A stretch of DNA of 64,000 nt from Bordetella pertussis 18323 (GTDB taxonomy: Bacteria; Pseudomonadota; Gammaproteobacteria; Burkholderiales; Burkholderiaceae_B): assembly GCF_000306945.1 (NCBI RefSeq), contig NC_018518.1, forward strand, positions 2,852,001-2,916,000, given 5' to 3'. The notes under the pieces are model-generated. The model saw nothing but the letters and a program-made list of their open reading frames with translations, did not search any database and had not been told where the DNA came from. Positions 44,204-54,655 of this stretch are shown piece by piece (the first letter of the stretch is position 1; the number at the start of each line of letters is the position of its first letter). Position numbers and translations under genes: made by a program.

Positions 44204-47200
44204 ATGAAGCGCATGCTGTTTAATGCGACGCACCAGGAAGAACTGCGCGTTGCAATCGTCGACGGTCAGAAACTGATCGATCTCGACATCGAGACTGCCG
44301 GTCGCGAACAACGCAAAGGCAACATCTACAAAGGCGTCATCACCCGCATCGAACCCGGCCTGGAAGCGTGCTTCGTCAACTACGGCGAAGACCGCCACGG
44401 CTTCCTGCCGTTCAAGGAAGTCGCGCGCAGTTTCTTCAAGGAAGGCGTGGACGTGCGCACCGCACGCATCCAGGACGCCCTGCGCGAAGGCCAGGAGCTG
44501 ATCGTCCAGGTCGAGAAGGAAGAGCGCGGCAACAAGGGCGCCGCCCTGACCACGTTCATCTCGCTGGCCGGCCGCTACCTCGTCCTGATGCCGAACAACC
44601 CGCGCGGCGGCGGCGTATCGCGCCGCGTCGAAGGCGAGGACCGCCAGGAACTGCGCGACACCATGGAGCAGCTCGATGTCCCCCAGGGCATGAGCATCAT
44701 CGCGCGCACCGCCGGCATCGGACGCAACGTCGACGAACTCCAGTGGGACCTGTCCTATCTGCTGCAACTCTGGACCGCCATCGACGGCGCGGCGCGCGAC
44801 AATGCCGCCCCGATCCTGATCTACCTCGAGTCCAGCCTCGTCATCCGCGCGATCCGCGACTATTTTTCGCCCGAGATCGGCGAAATCCTGATCGACACCG
44901 ACGAAATCGCCGACCAGGCCACCGCCTTCATGAGCGTGGTCATACCGGACAACGTCCAGCGCGTCAAACGCTACCGCGACGACATCCCGCTGTTCTCGCG
45001 CTTCCAGATCGAACACCAGATCGAAACCGCGTACTCGCGCACCGTGCAGCTGCCCTCGGGCGGCGCAGTGGTCATCGACCACACTGAAGCCCTGGTTGCC
45101 GTGGACGTGAACTCGGCCCGCTCCACGCGCGGTGCGGACATCGAGGAAACCGCGCTGCGCACGAACCTGGAAGCCGCCGAGGAAGTGGCCCGCCAGTTGC
45201 GCCTGCGCGACCTTGGCGGCCTGATCGTGATCGACTTCATCGACATGGAGGACAGCAAGAACCAGCGCGCCGTCGAACAGCGCCTGCGCGATGCCCTGCA
45301 TTTCGACCGCGCCCGCGTCCAGATGGGCAAGATCTCGCGCTTCGGCCTGATGGAGCTGTCGCGCCAGCGGCTGCGTCCGGCGCTCAACGAAGGCTCGCAC
45401 ATCACCTGCCCGCGCTGCAACGGCACCGGCGTGATCCGCGACGCCGAGTCCAGCGCCCTGCACGTGCTGCGCCTGCTGCAGGAAGAAGCCATGAAGGAAA
45501 ACACCGCGGCGGTGCACGCCCAGGTGCCGGTCGACGTGGCCACCTTCCTGCTGAACGAAAAGCGCGCCGACATCACCAAGATGGAAGCCCGCCTGAAGGT
45601 CAACCTGGTGCTGATTCCCAACAAGCACCTGGAGACGCCGCATCACCATATCGAACGCCTGCGCCACGACGATCCGCGCCTGGAAGAAACCAAGACCAGC
45701 TTCGAGTTGGCCGAGGCCCCGGCCACCGACCTCACCTGGCAGCCGCGCGAGCACGAGATCAAGGCGCGCCCCGAAGCGCTGGTCAAGGGCATCACGCCCG
45801 CGCAGCCCGCCCCGGTGTCCACGCCCGCCCCCGCCAAGGCGCCTGCCGCCGCGGCGGCCGCCCAGGGCGGACTGGGCGGCTGGTTCAAGCGCCTGACCTC
45901 CTGGCTGGGCGGCAGCGCCGAGCCGGCCAAGACCGAAACCAAGTCCGAAGACGAAAAGCGCGGCGCGAACCGTGCGCGGCGCGCCCACGACGGCCAGAAC
46001 CGCCGCGGCGAACGCCACGGCTCGGACCGCAACCGCCATCGCCGCAATGAGCCCCGCGGCGAACACGCCGAGAGCGGCGACGCGCGTCATCACGTGCGCG
46101 GCGGACGACGCCAGGAAGAGCGCGGTGAACGCGGCGAGCGTGGCCAGAAGGAAGCCCGGACCGAACGCGAGCAGACCCAGCAACAGCAGGCAGCCGGCCA
46201 GCCGCGCCAGGAACGCCCCTCGACCGCCGAGACCGGCGAAGAAGGCGGCCGTGGCCGTGGTCGTCGCGGCCGCGGACGCGGCCGTCGCGAGGAAGGCCAG
46301 ACCGACACGCCCATGACCGAGCAGGAAAACATGGTGGCGGCACTGGCCGAAACCGTGGCGACCGCCCTGCCCGAAAAGCGCCAGGCGGCGCCCGCGCCGG
46401 CGGCCGCCGCTGCCGCGGCCCTGACGGTGGCCGAAGCCGCCAGCAGCAATGAGCAGGCTCCCGTGACCGAGGATGCCGACGGCATCGACGGTATCGACGC
46501 CAATGCCGACGCCGGCGCCGAAACGGGTACCGATCCCGAGCGCAAGCGTCGCCGTCGTCGCAGCCGCCGTGGCCGCCGCAGCCAGGAAGACGGCAGCACG
46601 GTCAATGCCGAAGGCGTCGAAGGCGCCGACGACGAGCAGGCCGACGCGCCAGCGGGCGTAGCGGACATCGAGACGCCTGCCCAGCCGGCCGAGCCCGAGA
46701 CCGTGGCCGCCCCCGTGGCAGTCAGCGTGGCCGCCGACGAGCCCGCCGCCACGATCGAGACCGCCGCCGCCGAGCCTGCCGCGCCGCAAGCTACCGAGGC
46801 GCCCCAGGCCGAACCCGTGGTTGCAGCCGCCGACACCGCCCCGCAAGCGGTCCAGCCCGTGCAAGCGGAACTGACGCCGGTCGAAACGCCGCAGGCGCAA
46901 GCCCAGCCGGCTGAGCCGGCAGCGGCCGCCCCGGTGGAAACGGCTCCGGTGGAAACGGCCCCGGTGGAAACCGCTCCGGTGGAAACCACCCCGGTCGAAG
47001 CCCCGGTCAAGCCTGCCGAGCAGGCCGCGGCCCCGGTCGAAGCCGAAGCGCCCGTCGCCCAGCCAGAGAAGACGCCCGAGCCCGCCGCCGTCCGTCCCGC
47101 CGCAGCCATCGTGGTGCCGGCGCAAGCGGCCGCACCGGCAACCGGCGCGCTGCACGACGTCCTCGACGCCGCCGGCCTGACCTGGGTCGAAACCGATCCG

Positions 47201-47326
47201 GAACGTCACGCGCAAACCCAGATGCGCATCGCCGCGGCCGCCACGCCGGCGCGCCTGGGCCGCGAGCGCAAGCCGGTGGCTTCGGTTTCCAACGAACCGT
47301 TGGTGCAAGTCGAAACGCGTCACTGA
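44204..47326 (+). CDS. rne: Ribonuclease E
   Basis: The 1040-aa endoribonuclease starts [20 protein letters not shown]. The S1 domain covers about residues 36-120 ([20 protein letters not shown]). Catalytic aspartates lie in [15 protein letters not shown] and [16 protein letters not shown], and the zinc-link cysteines in [14 protein letters not shown]. From about residue 520 the protein is disordered: Arg-rich runs ([21 protein letters not shown]), Ala/Pro/Glu-rich stretches and a 5-residue repeat PVETA (46931-46990). This tail usually recruits degradosome partners and binds RNA. RNase E carries out mRNA decay and rRNA/tRNA processing. It is followed by a strong terminator. Confidence 0.96.
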   Translation: MKRMLFNATHQEELRVAIVDGQKLIDLDIETAGREQRKGNIYKGVITRIEPGLEACFVNYGEDRHGFLPFKEVARSFFKEGVDVRTARIQDALREGQELIVQVEKEERGNKGAALTTFISLAGRYLVLMPNNPRGGGVSRRVEGEDRQELRDTMEQLDVPQGMSIIARTAGIGRNVDELQWDLSYLLQLWTAIDGAARDNAAPILIYLESSLVIRAIRDYFSPEIGEILIDTDEIADQATAFMSVVIPDNVQRVKRYRDDIPLFSRFQIEHQIETAYSRTVQLPSGGAVVIDHTEALVAVDVNSARSTRGADIEETALRTNLEAAEEVARQLRLRDLGGLIVIDFIDMEDSKNQRAVEQRLRDALHFDRARVQMGKISRFGLMELSRQRLRPALNEGSHITCPRCNGTGVIRDAESSALHVLRLLQEEAMKENTAAVHAQVPVDVATFLLNEKRADITKMEARLKVNLVLIPNKHLETPHHHIERLRHDDPRLEETKTSFELAEAPATDLTWQPREHEIKARPEALVKGITPAQPAPVSTPAPAKAPAAAAAAQGGLGGWFKRLTSWLGGSAEPAKTETKSEDEKRGANRARRAHDGQNRRGERHGSDRNRHRRNEPRGEHAESGDARHHVRGGRRQEERGERGERGQKEARTEREQTQQQQAAGQPRQERPSTAETGEEGGRGRGRRGRGRGRREEGQTDTPMTEQENMVAALAETVATALPEKRQAAPAPAAAAAAALTVAEAASSNEQAPVTEDADGIDGIDANADAGAETGTDPERKRRRRRSRRGRRSQEDGSTVNAEGVEGADDEQADAPAGVADIETPAQPAEPETVAAPVAVSVAADEPAATIETAAAEPAAPQATEAPQAEPVVAAADTAPQAVQPVQAELTPVETPQAQAQPAEPAAAAPVETAPVETAPVETAPVETTPVEAPVKPAEQAAAPVEAEAPVAQPEKTPEPAAVRPAAAIVVPAQAAAPATGALHDVLDAAGLTWVETDPERHAQTQMRIAAAATPARLGRERKPVASVSNEPLVQVETRH
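46931..46990 (+). repeat. 15-bp tandem repeat in the rne tail
   Basis: Four near-identical 15-bp units (46931, 46946, 46961, 46976) encode [20 protein letters not shown]; a degenerate fifth follows (PVEAP). In-frame copy-number change would only alter the length of a disordered linker. Confidence 0.9.
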
Positions 47327-47331
47327 CGCAC

Positions 47332-47366
47332 AAAGCGGGTTGCGGCAGCGCCGCAACCCGCTTTTT
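47332..47366 (+). terminator. Intrinsic terminator after rne
   Basis: AAAGCGGGTTGCGGC (47332-47346) pairs perfectly with GCCGCAACCCGCTTT (47350-47364) around AGC and is followed by further T residues. Confidence 0.93.
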
Positions 47367-47401
47367 CCTGCTGTGCCCCACACGCGCGCAATGCGCGGCG
47401 C

Positions 47402-48469
47402 TCAGAGCCCCAGGAACTTGAACGGCGCGGCCTGCTCGAAATGCGCGTTGGCCTGACCGGAATAGATATGGGCCTGATCGGGGCCAAGATCCAGCTTCAT
47501 CACCTTCCCGCTTTCCGCCGAGAAATCCAGCGCGCCCAGATCGATCCAGAAGATATTGGGGGTCAGCGCCGACTCGAAGAAGTAGCGCTTGCGCTTGTGG
47601 TCGGCGACCGTGCGCCAACGCGTCGATGAAATATTGGGCTGGTCGGGCGTGGTAATGCCATACGGCACGGAAACGTTGCGGATCACGCTAAATACGCTGG
47701 CTATCGCCTCGACGGGATCCTCGCTCTTGGGAATCGCGTTCACGTAGAAATACGCGCGCGCGTAGCGATCCGATGCCCGGTTCGTGCCGGGCAGCATCAC
47801 GGTGCCGCCGATCTGCTTCCAGTATTCGTTCAGCGCCAGCTGCTTGTCGAAGGTCGGCGAGTTGGTCATCACCTGGTAGGCGCGGTTGTGGTGGATGACC
47901 TGCTTGCCGTCGATATATTCGATGATGGCGCTGTCGCCGCTGGCGTCCGACAGGGACAGATGCAAGGTGGCCGGCCGCTGCTCGCCGGGCACATTGTCCG
48001 TGACGACGGTGAACGGCTCGCTCGCCAGCGTATCGACGGCTTCGCACACGCTCGCGAAGTTGTCCAGCACATATTGCGCCCAGGCGGCCAGGGTCAGCCC
48101 GGGTGTCTTGCCATCGTATTCGGGGTACGAGGACTCGGCCAGCCACAGCACGTTGGCGACCAGCCCGGCCTCGTTCATGCCGTCGGTGGTGGAAATATCG
48201 TAGCCCGACGCGATGACGCTGCCATGCTTCGACGTCCACTGGATCGAATTCGGACCAGCCTGGCCCGAGCGCTGCATGCCGCGCGGGAAGGCCCACAAGT
48301 TGGTCCCGACATCCACTTTCCAGTCCATCGAACGGGCGGTGATCACCTCGTCGTTGGCGCCGTGATAGACAAAGCGCGTGCATGCCGAAGACGCCGGCAT
48401 GGCCAGCAGGCTGGCGCACAGCAGGGTGACGGCACCTATCGTGCCAGGCCGGGATCGCCGGAAAATCAT
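47402..48469 (-). CDS. Secreted linear-amide C-N hydrolase (choloylglycine hydrolase family, Ntn)
   Basis: The 355-aa protein has an export signal (TIGAVTLLCASLLAMPASSA) cleaved just before CTRFVYHGAND, exposing the N-terminal nucleophile Cys typical of Ntn hydrolases. SMDWKVDVGTNLWAFPRG and GMNEAGLVANVLWL are choloylglycine hydrolase/penicillin V acylase landmarks. The substrate may be a conjugated bile salt, an acyl-homoserine lactone or another linear amide; this cannot be decided here. The start at 48469 (GGAG 7 bases upstream) gives the signal peptide. IS481-4 lies 121 bp upstream, oriented towards it, so expression may come from the element. Confidence 0.88.
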   Translation of the reverse strand: MIFRRSRPGTIGAVTLLCASLLAMPASSACTRFVYHGANDEVITARSMDWKVDVGTNLWAFPRGMQRSGQAGPNSIQWTSKHGSVIASGYDISTTDGMNEAGLVANVLWLAESSYPEYDGKTPGLTLAAWAQYVLDNFASVCEAVDTLASEPFTVVTDNVPGEQRPATLHLSLSDASGDSAIIEYIDGKQVIHHNRAYQVMTNSPTFDKQLALNEYWKQIGGTVMLPGTNRASDRYARAYFYVNAIPKSEDPVEAIASVFSVIRNVSVPYGITTPDQPNISSTRWRTVADHKRKRYFFESALTPNIFWIDLGALDFSAESGKVMKLDLGPDQAHIYSGQANAHFEQAAPFKFLGL

Positions 48470-48483
48470 AAGACCACTCCTCG

Positions 48484-48567
48484 GGTGCCTGTCCCCGCAG
48501 GGGGACTGGCACCCGCCAATTGTCCCCGCTGCGGCAAGGGTGCCTGTCCCCGCAGGGACAGGCACCC
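48484..48567. repeat. REP-like palindromes (two units)
   Basis: A unit at 48484-48514 (GGTGCCTGTCCCC... GGCACC, with mismatches) and a perfect hairpin at 48538-48567 (13-bp arms GGGTGCCTGTCCC/GGGACAGGCACCC, loop CGCA) share one motif. Related units occur at 49649-49679 and 60647-60712. This looks like a dispersed intergenic repeat of the REP type. Confidence 0.75.
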
Positions 48568-48585
48568 CGCCATACGCCATGGACG

Positions 48586-49536
48586 CTAGCTGTGAACTGT
48601 CAATAGGTTGTATTCGTCCAGGTTGAGTCTGGAGATGGGTACAGCGCGCCCGATGCCTTGGTGGGGTCGATGCCAGTTGTAGTGGTGTAGCCAGGATTTC
48701 ATGGCATCGGCTCGGTGTTGGGAGTTCTGGTAGGTGTGAGCGTAAGCCCACTCACGCAAGGCCGACTGGATGAAGCGTTCGGCCTTGCCATTGGTCTGTG
48801 GGCGGTAAGGTCGGGTAAAGCGGTGCTTGATGCCCAGCTCATGGCACAGCGCGGCGAAGGCGCGGCTGCGAAAGGCCGAGCCATTGTCGGTGAGCAAGCG
48901 CTGGATGGTCACGCCCAGGCGCTGGTAGTAGGCCACTGCGTCCTTGAGGAACTGGACGGCGCTGGGGAAGCGCTCGTCGGGGTGGATGTCGGTGAAGGCC
49001 ACGCGGGCGTGGTCATCGATGGCCACGAAGACGAAGTCCCAGCCGGCCCCCTCAACGGTATCGCGTCGGTTGCCCGTGACCCGGTGGCCAGGGCGCTGGA
49101 TACGTCCCAGCTTCTTGATGTCGATGTGCAGCAGATCGCCGGGGGCCTGATGCTCGTAGCGCACCACCGGCTCGGCCGGCTCCAGGTCGGCCAGGTGCGA
49201 CAGACCGGCGCGGGCCAGGACGCGGCTGACGGTGCTGGCTGACACGCCCAGCGCCTAGGCGATGCGCGCTTGGGTCAGCCGCTTGCGGCGCAGCTCCACG
49301 ATAGCCAGCGCCTTGGCCGGCGCAATCGCTCGGGGCGAGACCGTCGGGCGCGAGGACGCATCGGCCAAGCCCGCCTGGCCCTGAGCCAGGAAGCGGCCCA
49401 GCCATTTGCGCACAGTCGGCGCGGTGACCCCATAGGCGCGGGCCGCTTCAGGCACACAAACTTGATGGGCGATCAATTGCTGGACCATTTCGAGTCGACG
49501 TAGGAAGGTCAATCGGGCATGCTTATGGGTGTTCAT
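48586..49536 (-). pseudogene. tnp: IS481 transposase with internal stop (copy 4)
   Basis: The frame starts at 49536 and is 316 codons long but contains a TAG at 49255-49257, where the other copies have CAG (Gln) in ARIAQALGVS. The product would end after 93 residues within the HTH region, before the catalytic core. A C-to-T change explains it. The element could move only with transposase from another copy. The terminal residue would be Ser, from its own GCTAGC target. Confidence 0.95.
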
Positions 49537-49633
49537 CCGGCCGGGCTCCTTGAGTGAACTGGGGAGTTGGCGATTTCCAGTTTCTCAAATCCGGTTCGGA
49601 TGAACCATGCATACAACCTATTGAATCTTCACA
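48591..49633 (-). mobile_element. IS481: Insertion sequence IS481, copy 4 (transposase disrupted)
   Basis: This 1,043-bp element has normal IS481 ends. The left hexamer is GCTAGC (48585-48590) and the right one GGTAGC (49634-49639), a 5/6 match that has lost the CTAG core. A point mutation after insertion is the simplest reading. It lies between the amide hydrolase and pagL, within a cluster of REP-like palindromes, and is the only IS481 copy here not on a host stop codon. Confidence 0.94.
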
Positions 49634-49648
49634 GGTAGCCTGCCAAAC

Positions 49649-49679
49649 GGTATCTGTCCCCGCATGGAGACAGGCATCC
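49649..49679. repeat. Degenerate REP-like palindrome
   Basis: GGTATCTGTCCCC ... GGAGACAGGCATCC is a decayed form of the palindrome at 48538-48567. It lies on the other side of IS481-4. Confidence 0.55.
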
Positions 49680-49723
49680 GGCACTGTCGCGCCGTCCGCC
49701 TCGATACTACCCGATGGGTTCAG

Positions 49724-49753
49724 AAAAAAACCCGCCAGTGCCCCGGCGGGTTT
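49724..49753 (-). terminator. Intrinsic terminator after pagL
   Basis: AAACCCGCC (49728-49736) pairs with GGCGGGTTT (49745-49753) around 8 bases. On the minus strand it is followed by seven T residues. Confidence 0.85.
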
Positions 49754-49785
49754 GCAATGACTTGCCGCCCCAGGGACGGCCTTGC

Positions 49786-50320
49786 TCAGAACTGGTACGT
49801 ATAGGTCAGCTGCACGATATCCAGGCCGGGGTTCGGTTCCTTGATGCCGGCGTTCGAGAAATGCGAATAGCGCAGGCCGATACGATTGCTGGGCGTCAGC
49901 AGGAAGCCCAGTCCGATATGGTCGCCAAACTGGAAGGCCGAACCGATGCGCTTGTCGGCGAAGCTGGTGCTGCTGAAAACCGTGGCGCCGATGCCGGCCT
50001 CGATGTAGAAGCGCTCGCCGGTCCACCAGCGGAACATCGGAATGGCGCTGGCCTGCCACACGTGGCCGGGCGAGCGCGAGCCGTCGGCCCACCAGTACGA
50101 CGCGCCCAGTTCGGGGGTCAGGTCCAGGCGGCCCCAATTTCCGCCGAACTGGTGGCTCCAGAGCGTGGGAGTTTCGTAGTTCAGCGTGACGCGCTGATAG
50201 TGGTCGCCAATACCGTAATGCAGGCACCCCGCCCTGAGTGGGCTGCGCCTGGGCGGTGGCACATGCCAGGGCCAGTGTAACGATGCCGAACAGGGGCTTG
50301 TTTTTCTTGAGAAATTGCAT
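49786..50320 (-). pseudogene. pagL: Lipid A 3-O-deacylase PagL, frameshifted
   Basis: The gene starts at ATG 50320 with a signal peptide (FGIVTLALACATAQAQ). After PTQGGV the frame is lost; the mature beta-barrel continues in another frame as LHYGIGDHYQRVTLNYETPT to the C-terminal VQLTYTYQF. The catalytic pair is visible in RYSHFSNAGIKEPNPG (His and Ser). The break lies at about 50222-50232. PagL removes the 3-position acyl chain from lipid A in the outer membrane. Inactivation of pagL by frameshift in B. pertussis, unlike B. bronchiseptica, is reported in the literature and agrees with this. The signal peptide and rest of the barrel are undamaged, so the event looks recent. Confidence 0.9.
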
Positions 50321-50475
50321 GAACGCTCCACAAAATCTGCGAATTCGATACGCGCTAAACCTTAGCAGAAAATGTCCGCGGCCAGCACGGACATCTGTCT
50401 TAATCTGGCAACACTGCGTCCCGGAATTCGACATCGCGCGGTACAGTCCCGCCGCATTCCTCGCATGCATGGAAA

Positions 50476-50505
50476 AATAACAACGCCCGGCCTGGGCCGG
50501 GCGTT
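50476..50505 (-). terminator. Intrinsic terminator after accD
   Basis: AACGCCCGGCC (50482-50492) pairs with GGCCGGGCGTT (50495-50505) around TG. On the minus strand TTGTTATTTTT follows. Confidence 0.85.
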
Positions 50506-50529
50506 CGCAGGCACTGCCGGCGGGCAGCC

Positions 50530-51408
50530 TCAGGCGGCAGCCACGATGTCGGCCGACTCGTTGCCAAGCAGGGCCAGCAGGCGGGCGATTTCCTCGCGCA
50601 ACTGGCGCCGGTCCACCACCATGTCGATGGCGCCCGTCTTCAGCAGGAACTCGGCGCGCTGGAAGCCTTCGGGCAGCTTCTCGCGCACGGTCTGTTCGAT
50701 CACCCGCGGGCCGGCGAAACCGATCAGCGCCTTGGGTTCGGCAATCACCACATCGCCCACGAAGGCGAAGCTGGCCGACACGCCGCCCATGGTGGGATCG
50801 GTCAGCACGCTGATGAACGGCAGCCCCGCGGCCGACAGGCGCGTCAGCATGGCGTTGGTCTTGGCCATCTGCATCAGCGACAGCAGGCTTTCCTGCATGC
50901 GCGCGCCGCCCGAGGCGGCCACACAGATGAACGGCGTCTTGTTCTCCAGCGCGGCCTGCACGCCACGCACGAAGCGCTCGCCCACCACCGAGCCCATGGA
51001 ACCGCCCATGAACTCGAATTCGAAGCAGGCCAGCACCGCCGACACGCCGCGGATCGAACCGCTCATGACGACCAGCGCGTCGGTCTCGCCCGTCTGCTTC
51101 ATGGCTTCCTGGACACGTTCGGGATACTTGCGCGAGTCCTTGAACTTCAGGGTATCGACCGAGCGGGTGGTCTGGCCGATCTCGACCCGGCCCTCGATAT
51201 CGAGCAGGGAGTCGATACGCGCGCGCGCACCGATGCGCATGTGGTGGTCGCATTTCGGACACACATGCAGATTGGCGGCGAGGTCTTCGCTGTACAGCAC
51301 CGATTCGCACGAGGGACATTTGACCCACAGCCCTTCCGGCACGCGACGCGCGCCGCTGTCGCTGTTCTTGTTGATGCGCGGAGGCAGGAGTTTCTCGATC
51401 CAGCTCAT
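50530..51408 (-). CDS. accD: Acetyl-CoA carboxylase carboxyltransferase subunit beta
   Basis: The 292-aa protein has an N-terminal zinc ribbon ([12 protein letters not shown] ... [11 protein letters not shown]) and a carboxyltransferase core with [20 protein letters not shown] and [19 protein letters not shown]. With AccA it transfers carboxyl from biotin to acetyl-CoA, forming malonyl-CoA for the fatty-acid genes at 30-37 kb. It lies 36 bp after trpA, a usual order. Confidence 0.97.
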   Translation of the reverse strand: MSWIEKLLPPRINKNSDSGARRVPEGLWVKCPSCESVLYSEDLAANLHVCPKCDHHMRIGARARIDSLLDIEGRVEIGQTTRSVDTLKFKDSRKYPERVQEAMKQTGETDALVVMSGSIRGVSAVLACFEFEFMGGSMGSVVGERFVRGVQAALENKTPFICVAASGGARMQESLLSLMQMAKTNAMLTRLSAAGLPFISVLTDPTMGGVSASFAFVGDVVIAEPKALIGFAGPRVIEQTVREKLPEGFQRAEFLLKTGAIDMVVDRRQLREEIARLLALLGNESADIVAAA

Positions 51409-51444
51409 AGGTTGGTATCCCGTAGGTGACTTGCTTGCGCGGGC

Positions 51445-52302
51445 TCAGGCCGGCGCGTTTTCTCGTTTGACGTCATCCAGCGCCAGCCGGATGGTGTGCA
51501 GCCATTGCTGCGCCGCCGCGATGGCGGCCTCGTTTTTCTGGTCCGCGCCGGCCTGGGCGCCGGCCTGCTCCATGGTCTCGATCAGCTTGCTGCCGATGAC
51601 CACGGCGTCGGCGTGCGCGGCGATGCGCTGCGCGCTGGCCGCGTCGCGGATGCCGAAGCCCACGCCCACCGGAATGTGCACGTGGCGGCGGATCAGCGCC
51701 AGCTTGCGCGCGACGTCGTCCGTATCCAGGCTGCCGGCGCCCGTGACGCCCTTGAGCGACACATAATAGACGTAGCCGCGCGCCACGCGGCCGATCGCCT
51801 CGATGCGGGCCTCGGTGGAGGTGGGCGCCAGCAGGAAGATCGGCGCCACGCCGGCTTCGGCCAGCATGACCGCGAACTCGTCGACCTCTTCGGGCGGATA
51901 GTCGACCACCAGCACGCCGTCGACGCCGGCCGCCTGCGCGGCCTGCGCAAACGCCCGCTGGCCCATGCGTTCGATCGGATTGGCATAGCCCATCAGCACT
52001 ACCGGCGTGACGCTGTCGTCCCGGCGGAAGTCGGCCACCAGCTCCAGCACGCGGCGCAGCCCGACGCCCTGGGCGATGGCGCGCTCGGCGGCGCGTTGCA
52101 CCACCGGACCGTCGGCCATGGGGTCGGAGAACGGCACGCCCAGCTCGACCAGGTCGGCGCCGGCGCGCACCAGCGCGTGCATCAGCGGTACCGTCGCCTG
52201 CGGCGACGGGTCGCCGGCGGCGATGTAGGGGATCAGGGCCGCCGCGCGGCCGGCCTCGGAAACCCGCGCAAACGCGGCGGCAATTCGGTCAGTGGTAGTC
52301 AT
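51445..52302 (-). CDS. trpA: Tryptophan synthase alpha subunit
   Basis: The 285-aa TIM-barrel enzyme has [15 protein letters not shown], catalytic Glu in [18 protein letters not shown] and Asp in [15 protein letters not shown], and [15 protein letters not shown] at the phosphate site. It releases indole from indole-glycerol phosphate and passes it to TrpB. It starts 3 bp after trpB. Confidence 0.97.
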   Translation of the reverse strand: MTTTDRIAAAFARVSEAGRAAALIPYIAAGDPSPQATVPLMHALVRAGADLVELGVPFSDPMADGPVVQRAAERAIAQGVGLRRVLELVADFRRDDSVTPVVLMGYANPIERMGQRAFAQAAQAAGVDGVLVVDYPPEEVDEFAVMLAEAGVAPIFLLAPTSTEARIEAIGRVARGYVYYVSLKGVTGAGSLDTDDVARKLALIRRHVHIPVGVGFGIRDAASAQRIAAHADAVVIGSKLIETMEQAGAQAGADQKNEAAIAAAQQWLHTIRLALDDVKRENAPA

Positions 52303-52305
52303 AGG

Positions 52306-53505
<1,200 letters not shown>

Positions 53506-53619
53506 CAGGAATCTCCCCGGGGTGCCGCCGCGCCAGGCGCGGCGGACCGGTTTCGCAACCCGTCATTTTACCCGAGAGGCGCGCCCCCGGCCGGGGATGC
53601 CTCCCCGGACGTCGCTAGC

Positions 53620-54650
53620 TGTGATGTCTCAATAGGTTGTTCATCCAGGCCGGACCTGGGATGCTGTGGTTACCACGCCATCGCAACTCAGGGCAGGACA
53701 CTGGATGAACAACCATAAGCATGCGCGATTGACCCGCCTAGGTCGAGCCCTTCTTGTTAACAGGGTGATGCAACAGAACTGGACGATGAGGCAGGCCAGC
53801 CAGGCGGCAGGGGTGAGCCTGCGCACCGGTTACAAGTGGCTTGCCCGCTTCCGAAGCGAAGGTCTGGACGGCCTGCTTGACCGCAGTTCTCGCCCGCACC
53901 GCAGCCCGAAGGCCTGTGCGCCCGAGCAGGTTGAGCACTTCGCCCAGCAGCGCCGCCAGCGTCTGCCGCTGTGGCGCATCGCGCGTGAAGCCGGCCGCAG
54001 CCTGGCCACCGTGGCGCGGTATATGGAACGCATCGGCCTGAGTCGACTCGCCTCGTTGGAGCCGCCGGCGCCGGTGCGCCGCTATGAACGCGCCAGCCCA
54101 GGCGAGCTGCTGCACATCGACACCAAGCGGCTGGGCCGCATCCGGGGCGTGGGCCATCGCATCACCGGCGATCGGGCCCAGAACCGCAACCGCGGCATTG
54201 GCTGGGACGCTGTGCACCTGGCCATCGATGACTTCTCGCGCGTGTCCTTTGCTCGCATCCTCGACGATGAAGGCGGCGATCAGTGCGCTGAGTTCCTGCG
54301 CCAAGCCACCGCCTACTACGCCAGTCTGGGCGTGCGCATCGACCGCGTGATGACCGACAACGGCAGCGGCTACGTCTCCAGGACCTTTCGGGCGGTGTGC
54401 GTGGAGCTGGGAATCCGTCACATCCGCACCCGCCCCTACACCCCCAAGACCAACGGCAAGGCCGAGCGCCTCGTGCAGACCTGCTTACGGGAGTGGGCAT
54501 ACGCCAGGCCCTACACGAGCTCAGCCGAACGACAGGCTGCCTTGCAGCCCTTCATTGACCGCTACAACTGGTATCGGCCACACTCCGCTCTCGGACATCA
54601 GCCACCCATCACGCGTATCCCAGATGTGAATAACCTATTGAGAATCGACA
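53620..54650 (+). mobile_element. IS1002: Insertion sequence IS1002
   Basis: This 1,031-bp IS481-family element starts TGTGATGTCTCAATAGGTTG and ends with the complement of TGTCGATTCTCAATAGGTTA. The left hexamer is GCTAGC (53614-53619) and the right one GCTAGA (54651-54656), shared with IS481-5. The mismatch at the last base means either a point mutation or a rearranged flank. It stands upstream of trpB, reading away from it. Confidence 0.93.
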
Positions 54651-54655
54651 GCTAG
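53705..54655 (+). CDS. tnp: IS1002 transposase
   Basis: The 316-aa DDE transposase starts MNNHKHARLTRLGRALLVNR, clearly related to but distinct from IS481. An HTH (MRQASQAAGVSLRTGYKWLA) precedes the core with HLAIDDFSRVSF, VMTDNGSGYVS and TNGKAERLVQ. The TAG stop (54653-54655) is in the flanking GCTAGA hexamer, as in IS481. The ATG at 53705 matches the IS481 start; an upstream in-frame start exists at 53666. Confidence 0.94.
   Translation: MNNHKHARLTRLGRALLVNRVMQQNWTMRQASQAAGVSLRTGYKWLARFRSEGLDGLLDRSSRPHRSPKACAPEQVEHFAQQRRQRLPLWRIAREAGRSLATVARYMERIGLSRLASLEPPAPVRRYERASPGELLHIDTKRLGRIRGVGHRITGDRAQNRNRGIGWDAVHLAIDDFSRVSFARILDDEGGDQCAEFLRQATAYYASLGVRIDRVMTDNGSGYVSRTFRAVCVELGIRHIRTRPYTPKTNGKAERLVQTCLREWAYARPYTSSAERQAALQPFIDRYNWYRPHSALGHQPPITRIPDVNNLLRIDS

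Noticed and set aside
44180..47383. A 1,067-codon open frame antisense to rne
   Set aside because: It is a shadow of the GC-rich rne gene. The translation is low-complexity Gly/Arg/Leu without family motifs, while the plus strand encodes full RNase E.
47402..48751. Extension of the amide hydrolase upstream into IS481-4 (449 codons)
   Set aside because: The extra N-terminus is just an alternate frame of the IS481 end. The ATG at 48469 has a ribosome site and gives a proper signal peptide.
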